64,000 nt of DNA, from the NCBI GenBank assembly GCA_002482525.1, contig DLGC01000018.1, positions 149,044 to 213,043 on the forward strand, read 5' to 3'. This DNA is from Propionibacteriaceae bacterium UBA7704 (lineage in GTDB: Bacteria; Actinomycetota; Actinomycetes; Propionibacteriales; Propionibacteriaceae). Below the pieces are notes generated by a model, which ran no database searches, had not been told where the DNA came from, and saw only the letters and a program-made list of their open reading frames with translations. How positions within the stretch are numbered: position 1 is the first letter of the stretch; every line of letters begins with the position of its first letter. Of this stretch, positions 63,359 through 64,000 are shown piece after piece. The translations under genes were made by a program, and so were the position numbers.

Positions 63359-64000
63359 TCAGTCGTCCTCGGGGTGGATCAGCCCGGCGTACCACGACTT
63401 CGCCGCCGCGTAGTCGGCGTCGGTGAAGCCGCGCGCAACCTGGGGACGCACCTGGTCGGCGCGGGCATAGGAACCCAGGAACACCACCTCGGCGCAGATG
63501 CGATGCAGACCTTGCAGGGTTTCGGCCATACGCGGATCGCGCAGGTGCCCCTCGGCGTCGATGCTGAAGCAGTAGCTGCCCAATTGGGTCTTGGTGGGGC
63601 GGGATTCGATGCGGGTCAGGTTCACGCCTCGGCTGGCGAACTGCTCCAAGATCTCCAGCAGCGCACCGGAATGGTCGGCGTACATGTAGGCCACCAGGGT
63701 GGTCTTGTCTGCGCCGGTCGGCAGTGGCGGATCGGCCGGACGCGACACCAGTACGAAGCGGGTCACCGCATCGGAGTTGTCGGCGATCTGCGTGGCGACC
63801 GGCTCCAGGCCATACATCTCTCCGGCGATGCGCCCGCAGATCGCGGCATCGTATTTGCTGGACGGATCACTGACCTCTTGGGCTGCGTAGGCATTCGAGC
63901 CGCCCTCGGTAACCCGAGCCTGTGGCAGATTCGCGATCATCCAACCCCGGGTCTGGGCGGCGGAGTGCGGGTGAGTCACCACGCGCTTCACCTCGCTGAG
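63359..64000 (-). CDS. pheA: Prephenate dehydratase, 3' part (cut by window edge)
   Basis: The reading frame is open to the right edge, so the start lies outside the window; about 213 residues are seen of a usual 280-310. The catalytic domain end shows EGGSNAYAAQEVSD, AICGRIAGEMYGL and ADNSDAVTRFVLVS, where the TRF motif (Thr-Arg-Phe) is catalytic. The ACT domain follows with DHSGALLEILEQFASRGVNL and the phenylalanine-binding ESRP (TRIESRPTKT). It converts prephenate to phenylpyruvate and is feedback-inhibited by phenylalanine. Confidence 0.92.
   Translation of the reverse strand, partial: LSEVKRVVTHPHSAAQTRGWMIANLPQARVTEGGSNAYAAQEVSDPSSKYDAAICGRIAGEMYGLEPVATQIADNSDAVTRFVLVSRPADPPLPTGADKTTLVAYMYADHSGALLEILEQFASRGVNLTRIESRPTKTQLGSYCFSIDAEGHLRDPRMAETLQGLHRICAEVVFLGSYARADQVRPQVARGFTDADYAAAKSWYAGLIHPEDD

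Overview
The window is high-GC actinobacterial chromosome, most likely from the Propionibacteriaceae or a close relative. Four things point there: strong G/C third-position bias; frequent GTG starts and 4-bp ATGA/GTGA overlaps inside operons; a DinB/mycothiol-type protein and duplicated-HTH regulators of actinobacterial type; and a serS-nitroreductase-pheA segment at the right edge. Several genes carry a TANNNT -10 box six or seven bases before the start codon, which implies leaderless transcription. I see no tRNA, rRNA, CRISPR array, transposase or integrase.

Layout. 0-1.5 kb is a small accessory patch (CPBP-type membrane protein and an orphan gene) between a 67-bp copy of the 3' part of a pilus-locus gene and the intact gene. 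1.5-9.75 kb is a minus-strand tad/flp pilus operon (SAF/CpaB, TadZ, TadA, TadB, TadC, a 58-aa Flp-like pilin, two TadE-like pseudopilins, and a LysM-BTAD protein). 10.1-12.1 kb holds a TfoX-like gene and an AbiE type IV toxin-antitoxin pair with a palindromic operator. 12.3-17.1 kb holds two DUF202 genes, a NarL-type two-component system, a divergent 50-aa secreted peptide and an MFS exporter. Paired 6-2-6 palindromes with the same 22-bp phasing sit on both sides of that two-component system. 17.1-17.7 kb is an array of REP-like palindromes. 17.7-26.3 kb holds a second two-component system, a phosphotransferase, a GH3 beta-glucosidase and a MacB-like ABC transporter. 26.6-34.0 kb is one gene for a secreted protein of about 2,458 aa with two metallophosphoesterase domains.

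34.1-36.9 kb holds a DUF2207 gene next to succinate-semialdehyde dehydrogenase; a 99-bp copy of the dehydrogenase 3' end lies on its far side, repeating the architecture seen at the left edge. 37.2-42.3 kb is housekeeping (serine dehydratase, aldo/keto reductase, DinB protein, cardiolipin synthase). 42.3-48.4 kb is a catabolic operon (NTF2-like protein, NCS1 permease, amidinotransferase-fold hydrolase, M20 carbamoylase, MTA/SAH nucleosidase) facing a double-Lrp regulator; the enzymes fit import and two-step deimination/decarbamoylation of a guanidino or ureido compound. 50.6-52.9 kb encodes a HelD/HelR-type RNA polymerase helicase whose promoter overlaps a 35-bp palindrome matching the rifamycin-associated element.

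54.1-59.9 kb is the most unusual metabolic locus: a FecBCD-type metal-complex importer co-directional with a radical SAM enzyme carrying a Cx5CxxC cluster motif, divergent from a SAM methyltransferase and a luciferase-like flavin oxidoreductase, with two phased direct repeats over the methyltransferase promoter. The right end holds two uncharacterised proteins, serS, a nitroreductase and the 3' part of pheA.
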